Positions 47,327 to 55,806 of a DNA stretch of 64,000 bases are shown here, in pieces. The DNA comes from Hyphomicrobiales bacterium (GTDB lineage: Bacteria; Pseudomonadota; Alphaproteobacteria; Rhizobiales; Rhizobiaceae). Every line of letters begins with the position of its first letter. Within the stretch, counting starts at the first letter, position 1. The position numbers and the translations under genes were made by a program. The notes beneath the pieces were generated by a model that ran no database searches, was not told where the DNA came from, and saw only the letters and a list, made by a program, of their open reading frames with translations. The DNA lies in contig UBMP01000008.1 of the NCBI GenBank assembly GCA_900466575.1, positions 1 through 64,000 of the forward strand, read 5' to 3'.

Positions 47327-48256
47327 ACGCATGAGGTAAAGCAGCGTAGACACCGTCAGCACCGAAAAGAGCGTGGTGATCAGGACGGATGCAGACGCCT
47401 TTTCCTGCCAGACATCATATTGCTGTCCGATGACGAAGACATTGGTGGCGGTCGGCAAAGCCGCGAGAAGCACCGCCGTCTGTATCCAGACATGATCGAA
47501 ATTTCCGGCCGCGCTGAGTGAAAGATACATGAGCGTTGGCAGCAGGATCAGCTTCGCCGGAACGATGTAGACGATATCCGCAGGAATGCGTTTCAGCGGG
47601 CGCAGCGCAAGGGTCACGCCCATTGCGAACAGTGCGCAAGGGGCTGCTGCCTGTGCCAGATAGTCGATGAGCCTTTGAAGCGGTATCGGCGGCTCGAAAT
47701 GGACCCAGGCGGCAACAAAGCCGATCGCCGTGGCGATGATGAAGGGGTGCAGCACGATCCGAAGCACAATGTCGCGCGCCACCAGCGCGGCAGACCTTCT
47801 CTCCTTGCCGCCGAGAGCGATCAGTGCCGGCGCAACAATGAAATGCAGCATGTTTTCGAAGCAGAAGATCAGCGCGACCGGGACTGCAGCCCGCTCTCCG
47901 AACGCCAGAAGTGCAAGTCCCGGCCCCATATACCCGATATTGCCATAGGCAGCCGCCAATCCCTGCAAGGTCGCCTCCGGAATGGACGCGTCGCGCCCCA
48001 GCCATCCGATGAAGAAGATCACCCCAAAGACCATATAGGTCGTGCCGATATCGGCGACGATGAAATCGAATCGCGTCAGCTGTTCGATGGGTGTCTTGGA
48101 AATGAGCTTGAAGAAGAGCGCCGGTAGAGAGACATATATGATGAATATATTGAGCCACCCCAACGCGTCGGCGGGCATCCTTTTCCATCTGGCGACGACG
48201 TAGCCGATCAGAATAAGCCCGAAGAATGGCAGTACAAGTCCGGTAATATCCGCCAT
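47294..48256 (-). CDS. AEC-family (auxin efflux carrier) transporter
   Basis: 320-residue membrane protein with about ten hydrophobic segments. The AEC/MdcF pattern is seen: FIIYVSLPALFFKLISK in the first half, YGNIGYMGPGLALLAFG in the middle and LPTATNVFVIGQQYDVW near the end. Such carriers move malonate, malate or similar small anions. Its 3' end overlaps the 3' end of the UbiH-like gene by 33 bases. Downstream of ccdA with 33 bases between, possibly cotranscribed. Confidence 0.9.
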   Translation of the reverse strand: MADITGLVLPFFGLILIGYVVARWKRMPADALGWLNIFIIYVSLPALFFKLISKTPIEQLTRFDFIVADIGTTYMVFGVIFFIGWLGRDASIPEATLQGLAAAYGNIGYMGPGLALLAFGERAAVPVALIFCFENMLHFIVAPALIALGGKERRSAALVARDIVLRIVLHPFIIATAIGFVAAWVHFEPPIPLQRLIDYLAQAAAPCALFAMGVTLALRPLKRIPADIVYIVPAKLILLPTLMYLSLSAAGNFDHVWIQTAVLLAALPTATNVFVIGQQYDVWQEKASASVLITTLFSVLTVSTLLYLMRSGTLPGDLFP

Positions 48257-48289
48257 GTCTAAGCCTCGACCGGTTGCGATATTGCCGAG

Positions 48290-49042
48290 TTAGCCGATTT
48301 GTCCCAGGATTGGGAAGGTCTGCTGAAACCAGATTGCGACGTTGGCGACGAATCCCGTCAAAAAAGCGATCCCGGTCAGGACCAGCAGGCCACCCATCAC
48401 CTTTTCCACAGCGCCGAGATGACGACGGAAGCGCGACAGGAAGCGCATGAACGCCCCGGAAAAGAAGGCAGCGATCCAGAAGGGCACGGCGAGGCCGAGC
48501 GAATAGACGGCCAGCAGGAAGGCCCCGGAACCCGCCGTGTCGGAGGCTGCCGCAATGCCGAGGATTGCCCCGAGGACGGGGCCGATGCAGGGCGTCCAGC
48601 CGAAGGCAAAGGCCAAGCCCATGATGTAGGCGCCGGACAGCGTTGCCGGTTTTGCGGAGGACTGGAAGCGTGCTTCGCGCGCCAGAAAGCCAATGCGGAA
48701 TAGGCCGAGGAAGTTCAGGCCCATGATGATGATGATCACGCCGCCGATCTTTGCCAAAACATCGATATATTGGCGCAAAAGAAGCCCGATCGCGGATGCC
48801 CCCGCCCCCAAAGCGACGAAGACCGTCGCAAACCCGAGCGTGAAAAACAGCGATGACAGGATGACCGCGTTGCGCGACCGTGTCGTAGCCATCCCCTGTC
48901 CACCGTTACGGAAATCCTCGACCGACACGCCCGCCATGTAACACAGATAAGGCGGCACGAGCGGAAGCACGCAGGGCGACAGGAATGACAACGCGCCCGC
49001 GACGAGTGCGCTGAAGAGCGAGATACCGGCAACCGTCAGCAT
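48290..49042 (-). CDS. ccdA: cytochrome c biogenesis protein CcdA
   Basis: 250-residue membrane protein with six hydrophobic segments. The redox cysteines lie in FLSPCVLPLVPPYLCYM (first half) and in FGWTPCIGPVLGA (second half). CcdA passes electrons from cytoplasmic thioredoxin to periplasmic thiol proteins for cytochrome c maturation. It is the first gene of a minus-strand pair with the AEC transporter. The FrnE-like DsbA-family protein at 4959 is not linked to it. Confidence 0.92.
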   Translation of the reverse strand: MLTVAGISLFSALVAGALSFLSPCVLPLVPPYLCYMAGVSVEDFRNGGQGMATTRSRNAVILSSLFFTLGFATVFVALGAGASAIGLLLRQYIDVLAKIGGVIIIIMGLNFLGLFRIGFLAREARFQSSAKPATLSGAYIMGLAFAFGWTPCIGPVLGAILGIAAASDTAGSGAFLLAVYSLGLAVPFWIAAFFSGAFMRFLSRFRRHLGAVEKVMGGLLVLTGIAFLTGFVANVAIWFQQTFPILGQIG

Positions 49043-49189
49043 GAAAACTCCTTGACGCCACCGACGTTGAATGCCGGAGAAGGCTGAAAACCGTGGCTCA
49101 TATAGCCCCCGCCCTCCTCACCCGCCAATCATCTTTTCGGCATCATTGGAAAAAGCGCCAAATGGTCGCAGAAATGGCGATTTTCCGGG

Positions 49190-49218
49190 TTGACCCGGCA
49201 GGGCCTCCTGCATATGTT
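49190..49218 (+). promoter_or_regulatory. tRNA-Lys promoter
   Basis: TTGACC at 49190-49195 and TATGTT at 49213-49218 are spaced by exactly 17 bases, placing transcription start about 40 bases before the mature tRNA. Confidence 0.75.
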
Positions 49219-49265
49219 CCGCGCACTTTCCGGACCGGTTCGCTTATCAAACCGGGCAGACGCGG

Positions 49266-49341
49266 GAGCGCGTAGCTCAGCCGGTAGAGCAACTGACTTT
49301 TAATCAGTAGGTCCAGGGTTCGAATCCCTGCGCGCTCACCA
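49266..49341 (+). tRNA. tRNA-Lys (UUU)
   Basis: 76 bases. Acceptor arms GAGCGCG and CGCGCTC pair fully, followed by A and an encoded CCA. D arm GTAGCTCAGCCGGTAGAGCA, anticodon stem ACTGA/TCAGT with loop CTTTTAA giving anticodon TTT, and T arm with GGTTCGAATCC are all present. It reads lysine AAA/AAG codons. It lies about 375 bases from the left end of the Mu-like element; no duplicated tRNA 3' end is seen, so it is not an integrase attachment site. Confidence 0.97.
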
Positions 49342-49715
49342 TCTAAACATCCAAAATATGTTATTTTCGCACCATGTTGATCCGTGGCGGCCCTAGATCA
49401 CTACGAGGTGGTGGAGCGGAAGAGTGACATTTCTACCCGAGGCTTTTACGTCGGGAGCTATGTTCCACTCAATCGCCTCGCATCCCGGTCTCGCGACATA
49501 AGCAACATGGTCTGGCCTCTCGAACGCCCCCTTCTGGACATTCCTGTCTCGTTGCGTCTCAGGTGATCGAGCTTTAACCGTGCAGCCTCACCTGTCCCAC
49601 CCAGTCGGCCGCAGACGCTGTAGCGCTGCGCCCCGACAGTCTTCGCCGTTTCCGTCTGATGGTCGATCCGGAAAAATATCGCCACTGGACATGTTATTGA
49701 TATTCTGGAATGGAC
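49342..49715. other. interval between tRNA-Lys and the Mu-like element
   Basis: About 370 bases in which no gene is supported. Short open frames on both strands have no ribosome-binding site and no recognisable product. The right edge approaches the TGGGAATG-type repeat of the element; the exact junction is not resolved. Confidence 0.5.
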
Positions 49716-49732
49716 ACGATTTTATGGGAATG
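49716..49732 (+). repeat. left-end repeat, probable transposase site
   Basis: ACGATTTTATGGGAATG. Differs from the right-end copy (58788-58803, opposite strand) by a single inserted base over 17 positions. Probably a MuA-type binding site. Confidence 0.6.
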
Positions 49733-49763
49733 TGAAGTTGTTCCCAACAACGATCGATTGTTA

Positions 49764-50081
49764 TCAGTTTCCTCTGAGTTGCTGAAGGAAACGAAAAATT
49801 GCCGACCTCGACGGCGCGCGCTCCATCCCGAACCTTGCCAAACATGCCTCACGGATTTGCTGACCGATCATGGTATCGGAACACTCCACTATGAAACTGG
49901 CAAGTTCCGCATCGCGGGCAATGCGTGACCTCGATTTGGCGCGGTAGAGATTGATTTCGCGGCGTTGTCGCCCGATTGTTGCTTCCGCTTGTAACGCTTC
50001 GAATTCCCCGGCGCTTATTGTCACCATATCGCCCTCAAGAGCCAGTTTTCCGCAATCTTGGCATCTTTTCAGTTCGTTCAT
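49764..50081 (-). CDS. phage-associated small HTH-like protein with CxxC
   Basis: 105 residues, not assigned to a family. The N terminus holds a CxxC pair (RCQDCGKL) that could be half of a zinc site. The C terminus (QQIREACLARFGMERAPSRS, then AIFRFLQQL) looks like a helix-turn-helix recognition unit, resembling small-terminase-type or regulator DNA-binding helices. GAGG and AAGGG precede the ATG. It is the last element gene, only about 30 bases inside the left repeat. It might be a remnant packaging protein or a late regulator. Confidence 0.6.
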   Translation of the reverse strand: MNELKRCQDCGKLALEGDMVTISAGEFEALQAEATIGRQRREINLYRAKSRSRIARDAELASFIVECSDTMIGQQIREACLARFGMERAPSRSAIFRFLQQLRGN

Positions 50082-50116
50082 CGCCTCACCCTTCGAACCG
50101 TCGTCGTATCGTGTGT

Positions 50117-50146
50117 GCGGGCCGCATCCTGCCAGAGGCGGCCCGC
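50117..50146. repeat. GC-rich hairpin in late region
   Basis: GCGGGCCGC and GCGGCCCGC form a perfect 9-bp stem with a 12-base loop. No T run follows on either side. Confidence 0.5.
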
Positions 50147-50206
50147 TAGGCTATTCGTCCCACCACGAACGAACGGCCGCCGTGCGAGGATCACACACGG
50201 CAATAT

Positions 50207-50230
50207 GCGCCCCGTCGCCAACCGGGGCGC
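50207..50230 (-). terminator. possible terminator after the decoration gene
   Basis: GCGCCCCG-TCGCCAAC-CGGGGCGC, 8-bp perfect stem, begins 4 bases after the stop of the DUF2190 gene on the minus strand. No T run, so termination is uncertain. Confidence 0.4.
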
Positions 50231-50234
50231 AAGC

Positions 50235-50654
50235 TCAGCGCCGGAGCAGAACTTCGACCACGTCGCCAGCGCTGCCATCGTCAATGGCATCCGCAAAGAC
50301 GTATTCCGGCAAGTCCGCGCCGCTGAGAATGGTGGACCCGTTCGCGCCCGTGCTCGTGACGGCCGTCGCGCCCGCCTTGACTGCAAGACTTCCTGTCGCT
50401 GCGATCGCCTTGCCAGCATTATTCACGATCAGGCTCTGTCCCTTCGTCACATTGCCACCGAGCTCGATCAGCGTCGTGCCCATAACGTCGGCGTCGGAAT
50501 AGTCGCCACTGACGACGGCGCGCGGCGATACGCCCAATACCTTCTGACCCTGGACAGACGCCTGTGCGCCGTCGAAGCCAACGGCACGATAGGCCGAAAC
50601 CGCGCCGGATGCCTTGAAGGTCAGGGCCATGATCGAAATTTTCTGTCTTGCCAT
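50235..50654 (-). CDS. DUF2190-type capsid decoration (cement) protein
   Basis: 139 residues, matching the small capsid-cement family that sits on phage heads next to the major capsid gene. Features: MALTFKASGAVSAYRAVGFD near the start, repeated glycine-bounded beta stretches (GQKVLGVSPRAVVSGDYSD, GTTLIELGGNVTKGQSLIVN) and an end with VVEVLLRR. AGGGA lies 8 bases before ATG 50654. It follows the protease gene by 19 bases, the usual protease-capsid-decoration cluster, here in the order capsid-protease-decoration. Confidence 0.75.
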   Translation of the reverse strand: MARQKISIMALTFKASGAVSAYRAVGFDGAQASVQGQKVLGVSPRAVVSGDYSDADVMGTTLIELGGNVTKGQSLIVNNAGKAIAATGSLAVKAGATAVTSTGANGSTILSGADLPEYVFADAIDDGSAGDVVEVLLRR

Positions 50655-50673
50655 GTTCGTGTTCCCTACGGTT

Positions 50674-51534
50674 TCAGCGTTTGGAGACGGACAAAACCGC
50701 CTGCTGATAGCTGACCTTGTGCTGTCTCTGGTAGGCCGTGGCCTGCCGGTGAAGTTCCATCCGATCGGCATTCACCGACGTGTGTTCCGGGCTGGAGAAG
50801 TCCGCCGAATCGGAGAAATCTCCCGTGCAGATTTCGCCCGTGACGACTGGCAATGGCAGCCGCTCCAGGAACTCGCGGAAGCTCGCGACTTGGCTCTTCG
50901 TAACGGCGGTTCCATCGTCTTCGGAGAAGTTGACAACAGCATCATCCGAAAGCGTTTCCATGAACGCAGCCGTCTCTTCCTTCAACCCGATGGGCAGAAC
51001 GCCCTTTCGAACCATGGCGTCGACAAAGGTGGCATTGTCCCTCCGGCGCATGTCTCGCTCACGGGCGGCAAGGCGTTCCTCGCGAAGGTCCATGATCCCT
51101 TCCTCGAAATCCACGAAGCCTTCCGAACTGCCCGCGAAGTTTACCGGTGTCAGGCCTTTCACGGCAGGCGGTTGCGCACCCAGGAAGCCGACATGCCGGA
51201 GATACCATTTGCCCTTCACCGGATTTCCAGCCGTGTTGTCCGGCCTGTAGAAGCTTGCGGATACCTTCTTGAACGCGCCCTGGCGAACCAGATCGGAGAA
51301 CTCGGCATTGACCTGCTTCGGCACGGCAAACAGACCTTCCTTGCGGACTTCAAGCCGGTCGATCCAGCCATATGCCGGAGCGTTGTCCTTCGGATGCCCG
51401 ACGACGATAGGCGCTTCGTGCTTGGCCGGATCATAGACGGCAGCGATGTCGCGGAAATCTTGTTCCGTGAAACTCGTCTCCGCCCCGTCGTTCGAGGTCT
51501 GCCGACCGGCCTTCATGATGTGAATTGCGTTCAT
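50674..51534 (-). CDS. phage head maturation protease (Mu gpI-like)
   Basis: About 286 residues. The N-terminal half resembles Mu-type head protease: EQDFRDIAAVYDPAKHEAPI, VVGHPKDNAPAYGWIDRLEV, GAFKKVSASFY. The C-terminal part is charged and helical (LREERLAARERDMRRRDNAT), as in scaffolds made from an internal start in Mu (gpZ). ATG at 51534 has GGAG 8 bases upstream; a GTG overlapping the capsid stop at 51543 is the other option. It lies directly after the capsid gene. Confidence 0.75.
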   Translation of the reverse strand: MNAIHIMKAGRQTSNDGAETSFTEQDFRDIAAVYDPAKHEAPIVVGHPKDNAPAYGWIDRLEVRKEGLFAVPKQVNAEFSDLVRQGAFKKVSASFYRPDNTAGNPVKGKWYLRHVGFLGAQPPAVKGLTPVNFAGSSEGFVDFEEGIMDLREERLAARERDMRRRDNATFVDAMVRKGVLPIGLKEETAAFMETLSDDAVVNFSEDDGTAVTKSQVASFREFLERLPLPVVTGEICTGDFSDSADFSSPEHTSVNADRMELHRQATAYQRQHKVSYQQAVLSVSKR

Positions 51535-51539
51535 GCCCT

Positions 51540-52460
51540 TCACTCCGCAACCACGTCGGTGAAGAGGAAGCCCGCAACCATGCCGGACAGTACAGGTTGC
51601 CGTTCGAAGGTAATCGGATAGATGTCGCTCTTGGCGTTGTGGTCATAATACGCCTGCTCGACGGCGGGATTGCCTCGCATGGTGTACGTGTAGCCATAGC
51701 TCGGCTGTTCGTAGCCTGACGGGGTTTGCGGTGCATAGGCGAGGATGCAGTAGTTGCCCCAGACATCGCTGAACGTGCCGTTGTCGCTGGCAAAGACGGC
51801 CTTGCCTTCCACGACCTTGTCGATCTCGAACAGACTGGCCAGCATCGAAGCCGTGATGATGTCGGTATTGCGGAACTTCGCCGCAATCTTCTCGTTGGTC
51901 CGCAGCCCGCCATAGGGCCGTGAACCGCAAAGCATCACGTTCGGATACATGCCGCAGGTCGCGCGGATCGCCTGCCGCGCTTCCTCGATATCAACGATCG
52001 GATCGCTGTCGGCATGGCTCCACTGCGAAGCGCCGGAGAGCTGGAGCTTGTGATTGCTGTCATAGTTCGCCTCGTCGGTTGCAAGCTGCGCCTGCTCGTA
52101 TTCGAGGTTCAGTGTCAGCGTGTTCATGACCAGATTGGCCGAACGCATGCCGAGATCGATCCCTGCCGCGCCGCTGGCATCGCGTTGGTATTCGCGCGGA
52201 ACCTTGCCTTCAAGGCTGTCCTGGACAAGGCTGAACGGCTTTCCTTCATACCCGAAGTCAACCCGCTTCGTCGCTGCACCAGGCGCACGGCGGGCATTGT
52301 AAAGCATGAAGCTTTCCTTGCCGAATTCGATGATCTTCCCGGCACCGAGAAGAACCTCGACACGGGGAAACAGGAGGCTGCCGACGCGTTCGGCATGCTG
52401 GTAGCCCTGCACATGCGTTGTCAGGACGGGATCGATTACGCGGGCTTGGCTGAGGTTCAT
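51540..52460 (-). CDS. phage major capsid protein
   Basis: 306 residues. The opening MNLSQARVIDPVLTTHVQGY and GSLLFPRVEVLLGAGKIIEF fit the HK97-fold major capsid family found in Mu-like and related siphophages and myophages. Later segments NVMLCGSRPYGGL and AAKFRNTDIITASMLASLFE match the same family's back half. It is followed by the protease and decoration genes, an order reversed from Mu (I before T). The gene is intact with no frameshift. Confidence 0.75.
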   Translation of the reverse strand: MNLSQARVIDPVLTTHVQGYQHAERVGSLLFPRVEVLLGAGKIIEFGKESFMLYNARRAPGAATKRVDFGYEGKPFSLVQDSLEGKVPREYQRDASGAAGIDLGMRSANLVMNTLTLNLEYEQAQLATDEANYDSNHKLQLSGASQWSHADSDPIVDIEEARQAIRATCGMYPNVMLCGSRPYGGLRTNEKIAAKFRNTDIITASMLASLFEIDKVVEGKAVFASDNGTFSDVWGNYCILAYAPQTPSGYEQPSYGYTYTMRGNPAVEQAYYDHNAKSDIYPITFERQPVLSGMVAGFLFTDVVAE

Positions 52461-52591
52461 GTTGGCGGTTCCTTTGAGGTTTGGTTTTCAGTGTGGCGAG
52501 GAGAGCGGCGGGCGATCCACGCAGCCGGAAAGTTTCGGAGCATGTGATCTGCTGAGTGAGGCGCTGGCAGGATTCTGGCTGTTCGACATGA

Positions 52592-53014
52592 TCAGCGCTC
52601 CGGGCCGTAAAGCCGAGCCGAGCGCTCTATCGACTTGGAGCGTCGCGCTTCATCTGTTTGTAGGAGTTCCCGGACTGTGGTCGTGGTAATCCGCGCTTTT
52701 CTTCCTATCTCGGAAATGCCCATTCCTTGCGATCTGAGATATCGAGCGATGAAGGCGTTACCCATCGGGATCAGGGTCGGTCCAACACCAAGGATACTGG
52801 ACTTCTCAAGCTTCTCCAGGATTTCAAGGCCGACTGCCCGTGCAATCATCCCGCCCCGGCGCGCGCGGCCGGAAACGTAAACTTCGGACCCGCCGAAAGC
52901 CAAGAGGAAGGTGCAGGCGTCTTGCGCCCCCAAAGCCTCAACGAATGGCATCACGTGGGCGTCAATGCGCCCAGTGCGTTTCTGTCCGTTTGGCATGGTC
53001 CATGTAATTTGCAT
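52592..53014 (-). CDS. Mor-like late transcription activator, probable
   Basis: About 140 residues. The middle (CTFLLAFGGSEVYVSGRARR) and the C-terminal helix-turn-helix (FIARYLRSQGMGISEIGRKA) resemble the Mor/C class of Mu activators: a beta-strand dimer part then an HTH. It lies between GemA and the head genes, as Mor/C do in Mu. ATG at 53014 is the first plausible start; no clear ribosome-binding site is seen, so the start is uncertain. Expected to switch on the head genes; this is inference from place and fold. Confidence 0.55.
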   Translation of the reverse strand: MQITWTMPNGQKRTGRIDAHVMPFVEALGAQDACTFLLAFGGSEVYVSGRARRGGMIARAVGLEILEKLEKSSILGVGPTLIPMGNAFIARYLRSQGMGISEIGRKARITTTTVRELLQTDEARRSKSIERSARLYGPER

Positions 53015-53158
53015 ACAGGGACAGTAGTTTGGGGGAGAAATCAGAAATAGACCAAAACCCTTTGGGGGTACTATGGCGAGCAGGGTTCCGATTCGCCGGT
53101 TTCGGCGCAATCACCCCTTTTGTGGCTTCTATGGCAACACATTTCGGACGGATACACA

Positions 53159-53935
53159 ATGGCGAGAGTGGTTTTGAAGGATACGGGCCAGGTCGTGTTG
53201 CTTGCCAGCACGCCCGAGTACCAAGCTGAAATTGCGGCATGGCGCGCTGCCGAATGCACGGAACACAAACCGATCGTTTGCCGAGTTCCGATTGCAAATG
53301 GCGGTAAACAGGTCCGCCCCCAATGCCAGGTTTGCGGCAAGCTGGTTGGCAACTCACAGAAACACTCGTCCGACGACGACAAATATCCGATGTACCAGGA
53401 TCATTTGGCCGCAGACTACGAACGTCGCCGCGAAAACGAGTACAACCAAATCCTGCAGAAGCATGCTCGACTTCAAGTCGACAAAGAGAGCAGCTTCTTT
53501 CACGAATATAACGACTATCTGAAAAGCGATGTCTGGCGAGCGAAGCGTGAACGTGTCCTGAAGCGCGCGCAAGGAATCTGCGAAGGTTGCGGCATCCAGC
53601 CTGCAAGCCAAGTGCACCATCTGACTTACGAACATAAAATGGAGGAGTTTCTGTTCGAGCTGGTCGCTGTCTGCGACACCTGCCATGATCGACTGCACGC
53701 ACCAAAGACGGCAGGTCCGGAAGTCCCGGAGCCCATCAACACGCTGATGGGGCCGAAGTTGGAATACGGAGACTATGGACAGATTTACCTTGAGAAGCCG
53801 TGCGACGGGTGTCGATATGGCGGCGACGACAAGGGCATGAGCTACTGCGGAGTCGTGGGGGAACCTTCCGCTTTCGCTCTCTCACAAGACGGCGCGTGCG
53901 GTCCTGATCACCGGCTTTTCGAGCCTTTGAAATAG
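53159..53935 (+). CDS. HNH endonuclease-domain protein, cargo of the element
   Basis: About 258 residues, transcribed against the rest of the element. Two zinc-ribbon pairs are seen: CQVCGKL near residue 57 and an HNH core made of CEGCGIQPASQVHHLTYEHK and VAVCDTCHDRLHAP. A last cysteine cluster CDGCRYGG follows. Local GC is low (26 of 60 bases from 53461), unlike the flanking genes. Position and strand suggest a moron-type insertion gene, possibly for DNA cleavage in packaging, homing or competitor exclusion. The function is not proven. Confidence 0.72.
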   Translation: MARVVLKDTGQVVLLASTPEYQAEIAAWRAAECTEHKPIVCRVPIANGGKQVRPQCQVCGKLVGNSQKHSSDDDKYPMYQDHLAADYERRRENEYNQILQKHARLQVDKESSFFHEYNDYLKSDVWRAKRERVLKRAQGICEGCGIQPASQVHHLTYEHKMEEFLFELVAVCDTCHDRLHAPKTAGPEVPEPINTLMGPKLEYGDYGQIYLEKPCDGCRYGGDDKGMSYCGVVGEPSAFALSQDGACGPDHRLFEPLK

Positions 53936-54108
53936 AAGCTCGTCAGACGAGTTCGTGGGGGCTGGCTCAAGCACGATGGCCGGATGGGGATCAAAACGCG
54001 CCCACGACCTTCAAATCGGCTTCAAAAACGATTATAAATCTTCACGGAGCATGGAATTTTCACTTCGCGTCACTCCCCCCGCTGATCGGGATCGTAAAGG
54101 GTGGCGTT

Positions 54109-54136
54109 GCAGCGGCCTGGACAGCCGGGCCGCTGC
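54109..54136. repeat. 9-bp GC hairpin after gemA
   Basis: GCAGCGGCC at 54109-54117 pairs with GGCCGCTGC at 54128-54136. No T run follows on either strand. Confidence 0.4.
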
Positions 54137-54147
54137 CGTCAATTTGT

Positions 54148-54582
54148 TCACGCCTTTTTCCTCGCCGCCATCGCCTTGAGCGCGTAAATGACTTTGGAAG
54201 CCTTCTCCGCTCCGACGAAGCGAAGCGCTGTGATATGATGGTGTTTATCCAGCCACGCATTGAGACCGGAGTCGCCCGGATCGTCCGTGCCTGAGAATTG
54301 CCTCCATAGCGACCGGATCAGATCGACCTGGGCAGGGGTTGCCATCCCTGCCCTGTTGCCGAAGGTCCGCTTCGTCCAGGTGGAGCGAAAGCCCAGGGCC
54401 GTGAAATACCGCATGACGTAATCAAAGCCTTGCGCGTCCAGATCGGCCGCGCTGGCCACATTGCCATACCGGGCGAGGATCGTCCGATAATCTTCATCTT
54501 CAAGCTTCAGCTCCCGCTTGGCGACTTGGATAAGCCGGATCTGCTTTGCGGTGATGCCACCCGATCTTGCGCGCCCGGTCAT
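54148..54582 (-). CDS. gemA: GemA / Mu gp16-like regulatory protein
   Basis: About 144 residues of the gp16 family found in the middle region of Mu-like phages; in Mu, GemA alters host DNA supercoiling and gene expression. Seen: ITAKQIRLIQVAKRELKLED, EDYRTILARYG, and FGNRAGMATPAQVDLIRSLW, the family core. AAGG lies 7 bases before ATG 54582. It overlaps the stop of the preceding gene by 4 bases, so translation is coupled. Confidence 0.82.
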   Translation of the reverse strand: MTGRARSGGITAKQIRLIQVAKRELKLEDEDYRTILARYGNVASAADLDAQGFDYVMRYFTALGFRSTWTKRTFGNRAGMATPAQVDLIRSLWRQFSGTDDPGDSGLNAWLDKHHHITALRFVGAEKASKVIYALKAMAARKKA

Positions 54583-54929
54583 TGGTCGACCTTCTGCGTG
54601 AACGCCGAAACCCATCCCGCGCCATTGCCTCGGAAATTTTCAGTGCCGTGCATAAGGTCGCGCACGACGGCCTCATGAAGGACGGCACTCCGCGCCGCCA
54701 CCATTCGAAGCATGGCGACAGAAAAACGCGACAGGCGTTCATTGCTGTCCTTGGAATCATAGCCAAACTCATGATGCCAGAACTGCTCACATGCCCAGGA
54801 GATCGTCTGTAGATCGTCCTTGAACTCCCAAAGCAGATGGGCTGCGCCCTCGCTGGCCTTCAGCGCCGCGTCGGCGGCGGCGATTTCGATGGAAACGGAA
54901 CCGGCATGTTTTTCTGTCGCTTTTTGCAT
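54579..54929 (-). CDS. unknown phage early/middle protein
   Basis: 116 residues, not recognised. Mostly helical with no membrane segment; contains ACEQFWHHEFGY and a basic-aromatic central part (LSRFSVAMLRMVAARSAVLH). GAGGAAAG 5 bases before the ATG supports translation. It lies between the MuB-type ATPase and gemA, where Mu-like phages keep small accessory genes. No function is proposed. Confidence 0.65.
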   Translation of the reverse strand: MQKATEKHAGSVSIEIAAADAALKASEGAAHLLWEFKDDLQTISWACEQFWHHEFGYDSKDSNERLSRFSVAMLRMVAARSAVLHEAVVRDLMHGTENFRGNGAGWVSAFTQKVDQ

Positions 54930-55020
54930 CGTGACTTTCCTCTTTCAGGCATAGCTCCGCACGACGCCGGACAAGGGTACGGAGTGGGTTGATGATGGAT
55001 GATGTGAATGCGTGAAGCGG

Positions 55021-55806
55021 TTACGCCGCTTCGGACTTCAACAGACCGGCGTCCCCAAGCTTGGGATTACCGGCCATGGTAATTTGGATGTGGCGCAGTT
55101 GGATCGAGCCGGTCCCCGCCGTCAGCCTCTTGGCGTTCTCCAGCAGGCGGCCGAGCATTCGGGGCGTGGTCTTCGTGCCGAAATTTGCCAACGCCTGGTA
55201 AGCGTCCATGCCCTCGACGCCGTAGGCGGCTCCCATCAGCTCGCAATCCGTGCGGCTCAAGCCGGGGAGCTTGATTTCCATGCCGATCCGGCTGTCAATT
55301 TGCTCCCATGCTCCACGGTCCATTTTGGTCTTGGCGATGCGCTCGCCGTTGCCACTAATGACGAGACCGAATTGGCAGGTTTCCTGAATGCTGAGAAGCT
55401 CCCGCAACGCAGTCGCCTCAAGCGTTTGAACCTCGTCAACGATAATAAGCAGACGCCCCTTTTCAGAATGTTCCATGCGCCAAATGTTGCGACGTCCAAG
55501 GACATCTACCAAGGTGTTGAAAAGCTCACGGGTGTACTTGTCATCGTGATAGATTTCGCAGGCCGCGAGAAGCGTCCTGTACATATCGGGCGCGGACTTG
55601 TGGGCTTGTCCGATTTGGCAATAGTAGCCGCCCATGTCTTCAGCCAGGTAGTAAAGGCCAGTCGTCTTACCGAACCCGGCCTGGCTGGTGATCCGCACGG
55701 GCTCCCCAAACGCCATGGTATAGTTGATGCCTTCCCGAATGCGGGCAACCGAACCGATTTCCACAAACAGGTGCCGATCCGGCAAGCGGGGTTTGATCAG
55801 TTCCAT
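55021..55806 (-). CDS. MuB-type AAA transposition ATPase
   Basis: 261-residue ATPase. Walker A SQAGFGKTTG near residue 42, Walker B RLLIIVDEVQTLE near residue 120, and sensor-type VISGNGERIA. MuB/TniB proteins coat target DNA, pick insertion sites and activate the transposase. Its start overlaps the transposase stop by one base (TGATG), so the two are translationally coupled as in Mu A-B. The short N terminus lacks the DNA-binding domain of Mu B and looks more like TniB/IstB-size members. Confidence 0.85.
   Translation of the reverse strand: MELIKPRLPDRHLFVEIGSVARIREGINYTMAFGEPVRITSQAGFGKTTGLYYLAEDMGGYYCQIGQAHKSAPDMYRTLLAACEIYHDDKYTRELFNTLVDVLGRRNIWRMEHSEKGRLLIIVDEVQTLEATALRELLSIQETCQFGLVISGNGERIAKTKMDRGAWEQIDSRIGMEIKLPGLSRTDCELMGAAYGVEGMDAYQALANFGTKTTPRMLGRLLENAKRLTAGTGSIQLRHIQITMAGNPKLGDAGLLKSEAA

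Noticed and set aside
49266-49341. tRNA-Lys as integrase attachment site for the mobile element
   Set aside because: No second copy of the tRNA 3' end is seen and the element encodes a MuA-type transposase, not a tyrosine integrase.
49458-49685. 75-codon minus-strand frame left of the element
   Set aside because: No ribosome-binding site, no recognisable product, and it lies in the unresolved junction region.
54109-54136. Hairpin after gemA as an intrinsic terminator
   Set aside because: Stem is strong but no T run follows on either strand; kept only as a repeat.
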